From positions 21,080,001 through 21,144,000 of the forward strand of contig NC_091693.1 of assembly GCF_041296265.1 (NCBI RefSeq): 64,000 bases of DNA, written 5' to 3'. Below are positions 61,451-64,000 of the stretch, in pieces. Each line of letters opens with the position of its first letter. The stretch's first letter is position 1. The notes under the pieces were generated by a model. That model was not told where the DNA came from, made no database searches, and worked only from the letters and a program-made list of their open reading frames with translations. The stretch is from Equus caballus. Taxonomy: Eukaryota > Chordata > Mammalia > Perissodactyla > Equidae. A program made the translations under genes and the position numbers.

Positions 61451-63150
61451 GCTTGGGGGGAGACAGTGAGGTCAGAGTTACATGTTGGGAGCATGAGGGT
61501 CTCTGGGACATCCTCATGGAGACCAAAATCCAGCAGGCAGCTAGAAAGATGGATGGTCTGGAGCTCAGGAGGAAGGCGGGGACAGGAGATGGACAGTGGG
61601 AACATCAGGGGACTCAACGGTCCCGATAATGAACACTGGCTGTATTTTTGTGTACTTTGTACACCAAGAAAAATGTCTGACAATAATAAGCTCCCAATAG
61701 ATATTTTAGAAGTTAAAAAATGTGATGCTGTTGCTTGCAAACTCTCTATCTCCAGCCCAGGTCTTTGTTCCAACCCCAGCATTTTCATAACTGTCCTGAT
61801 GTTTCCTACAATAGCACCTTCAATGTTCCCCACCCTACTAGATGGTGAGCCCATGGGGGCAAAGACTGGGTTTATTTTGACTCTCAGAGCAGTTCAGAAA
61901 ATTTTGTGGTTAAGATGAGTCCCAGAGAAAGCTCTGAGTCAGGTCAATCGGTCCCCAGGAGGCAAAGACAATTAAATTCAGAATCTACCACTTTCATAGC
62001 CAGCAGGAAGCGAGGCTGCTCTTGTCCTGGAGGGAGACATGACGTCATCCCTGAAGGTTGCTCTGCAAACACAGCCCTGAGAACTCGGCCAGGGGAGGAG
62101 CAGTCACAGCATCATGTTTTGTTCAGCAAGACTCAGCAAGACCTGGAGGAGTAGGAGGGACTCAGGAGGACTATCTTTCCCAGCAGGTGGTTTTGCTCTT
62201 CTTTAATGATGTGGAAGACCTCAGAATCTTTTCATAAATTTCTCCTTTACTGGGATCAACTAAGGATTCTGTCGCTTATGATCAACATATTGCTTTATAA
62301 GCCTGGAGCATTTGGCTGGTTCCTCCTCAGAAAACTAGGAGGATGTGGTGAATAGAGAAACCCCATATTGACATTTCACAACTCTATATTCTCATTTCAT
62401 GCTTCGTTTGAGGAAGTTGAGAAGGAGATGACTGGAGAGAAGTGACGCTGTGGGAAAATAAATCTTCATTTTTTGGTCATATATCCTTGCACTTTCTTCC
62501 TACTAACAGCCAGATTTTGGTTACTTCTCCCAACTCCTCCAGGGGCCTCAAAGGACCTGGATCCTACAGTGTGGGATTCTTGTGTGAGCTTCATCTGTTA
62601 AGGACGTTCAGGCGGGAAACTGGGTGAGCAATACTATTCTAGAGAAGATGAGGGGGCAGACAACTGAAAAGTTCTAATCAGGAGTGTGAGCTCTACTGAT
62701 CTTTGTTCTGGAAAGTTTATCCAGTTACCAAATGAGAAAGAACTGGAAACCCTGATCATCTCCAAAGGCAACGATGTTACAGCACTTTCACTCAAGATAA
62801 TATGGAAACAAAATAAGTGACCAATCTCATTTGAGAGATTAACTAAATATAGCACATATCCTCTTAAAAAAACATGAGAATGAAATTTAGGAGGCTAGAA
62901 ATTACCCAGAAAAATAAATAAAATGGAATGACATAAAATCACACCTCCTGTAAGATCAAGATGAGAGAAAAAACAAGTGTCCTGAATAAAGAGAAGGCAG
63001 CATACCAAGATGGTAATCAAATGTTGTTGGCTCTGGGGAGGGGGACCCGGTGGTGATGATGCTATAGATTGTACCGCAGGCACCATGTAACCTCACGTGT
63101 GGGATGGTGCTTGGCACAGAGTAGATGTTCAACCAACATTCAAGAATGAG
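61450..63150. other. Spacer, nothing recognised
   Basis: No Siglec exon or clear gene is seen. Short open frames lack family features. Confidence 0.4.
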
Positions 63151-63159
63151 TGAAGGTCA

Positions 63160-64000
63160 ACTGGCTTCTCCAAGATCCAGATCTAAACATTCTAGTTGGT
63201 AGGTATAAATTACACCTATCAAGGTCTTCTGAGAAAACATGTTTTCAACATTTTCCTGAAACATAATAGTACATTTGTTGTTAGTATCATCAAGTTGATT
63301 GTGACTTCTAGGGACCCTGTGTACAGCAGAACAGAATACCTTCCAGCTGCTTTTGCATCATCCTCTTATTCTCTGCCACTATATAAGACAATGCTTTGCT
63401 GCTTTTCATAAGGTTTTCATGGCCAATTTTTTCCTAAGTGGATCGTCATTTCCTTCTTCCTTGTTGGTGTTAGTCTGGAAGTTCCACTGAAAACTATCCA
63501 CCATGGGTGACCCTGCTGGTATTTGAAATAACAGTGGCATAGCTTTCAGCTTCACAGCAACATGCAGCTGCCACAATATGAGAACTCACAGACAGATGGT
63601 GTGTTTCCCTGACTGGGACACAAACCTGAGGTGTGGCAGTAAGAGCACTGAATCTTAACCTCTAGAACACCAGGGCTGGCATTCAGTAAACAAGAGTTAT
63701 GAATACTTCTCACTAGTATAATAACTACTTTTTGAAATTGCTGGCCCCTCCCCCATGAGTTCCTGTCACTCATTTCTCAACCTCTCTACATACGGCCCAA
63801 TACTCTCCTGGAATCGTTCTCTTTTCAGGTCCCCATTGGTCTCTTCAATCTTAGGCCTAATAGTCTTTCTTATAGCTTCACTGTCCTTAGTTCCCTTAGG
63901 CAATTAGTGACAGCCAGACATACAAAAGTGTCCCTAACGGTGGATTCGGAACCAAAGAGAAGTATAAGAGAACCTCAGCCCACTGAAGAGAGGTTCTTCT
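63160..64000 (+). repeat. Duplicated spacer unit, copy 3, running off the window
   Basis: Aligns with 40505-40920 on both sides of an inserted SINE. It ends at the window edge (GAGGTTCTTCT with 40910 GGGTCTTCTTT). Confidence 0.72.
63276..63680 (-). mobile_element. tRNA-derived SINE (ERE4-like) inserted in unit copy 3
   Basis: Minus-strand head GCCAGCCCTGGTGTTCTAGA then GGTTAAGATTCAGTGCTC, with B-box-like GGTTTGTGTCCC. The paralogue at 40617 lacks it. Subfamily name from memory. Confidence 0.6.

Noticed and set aside
61906-62154. 82-residue frame
   Set aside because: No recognisable domain or splice signals; composition not distinctive.

Overview
This is a 64 kb piece of a placental mammal genome carrying part of the CD33-related Siglec cluster (sialic-acid-binding Ig-like lectins; the human counterpart is on chromosome 19q13). 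tRNA-derived SINEs of the equine repetitive element (ERE) type, three of them clear, point to a perissodactyl and most likely an equid. L1, L2, MIR, hAT and Tigger relics and old LTRs fill the introns and spacers. All recognisable genes and gene remnants are on the + strand.

Two genes have complete open reading frames when exons are joined at consensus splice sites. The first, at 5534-11707, is a four-Ig-domain SIGLEC5-like receptor of 542 residues in nine exons. The second, at 53081-59865, is a three-Ig-domain SIGLEC8-like receptor (SIGLEC7/8/9 clade) of 471 residues in seven exons. Both keep the V-set arginine that binds sialic acid, an uncharged transmembrane helix, and a membrane-proximal ITIM plus a distal ITIM-like tyrosine motif. 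They should therefore be inhibitory receptors of myeloid or lymphoid cells.

Between and around them lie decayed relatives: a V-set remnant (4193-4675); a nearly full-length SIGLEC7/8/9-like pseudogene (14863-20149); a full-length CD33 pseudogene (26862-34497) with a stop at the B-strand Cys codon; a C2-set scrap (41385-41460); a pseudogene with an ERE SINE inserted at its start codon (43301-44227); another SIGLEC7/8/9-like pseudogene (46866-47600); and a V-set scrap (51741-51960). A transmembrane exon with arginines inside the helix, of the kind used by activating (DAP12-pairing) Siglecs, lies at 47779-47908. Two more degenerate copies of its core are at 1110-1188 and 37877-37954.

The layout is one of repeated segmental duplication. 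Block A (about 30-2760) repeats as block B (about 36800-40470). The CD33 5' flank repeats upstream of the 4193 remnant. The SIGLEC7/8/9-type 5' flank occurs three times (14270, 46300, 52500). A spacer unit occurs at 40480, 47600 and 63160, and the last copy runs off the window end, so the cluster probably continues. The overall picture is birth-and-death evolution of a paired inhibitory/activating receptor family, with two functional genes left in this stretch.
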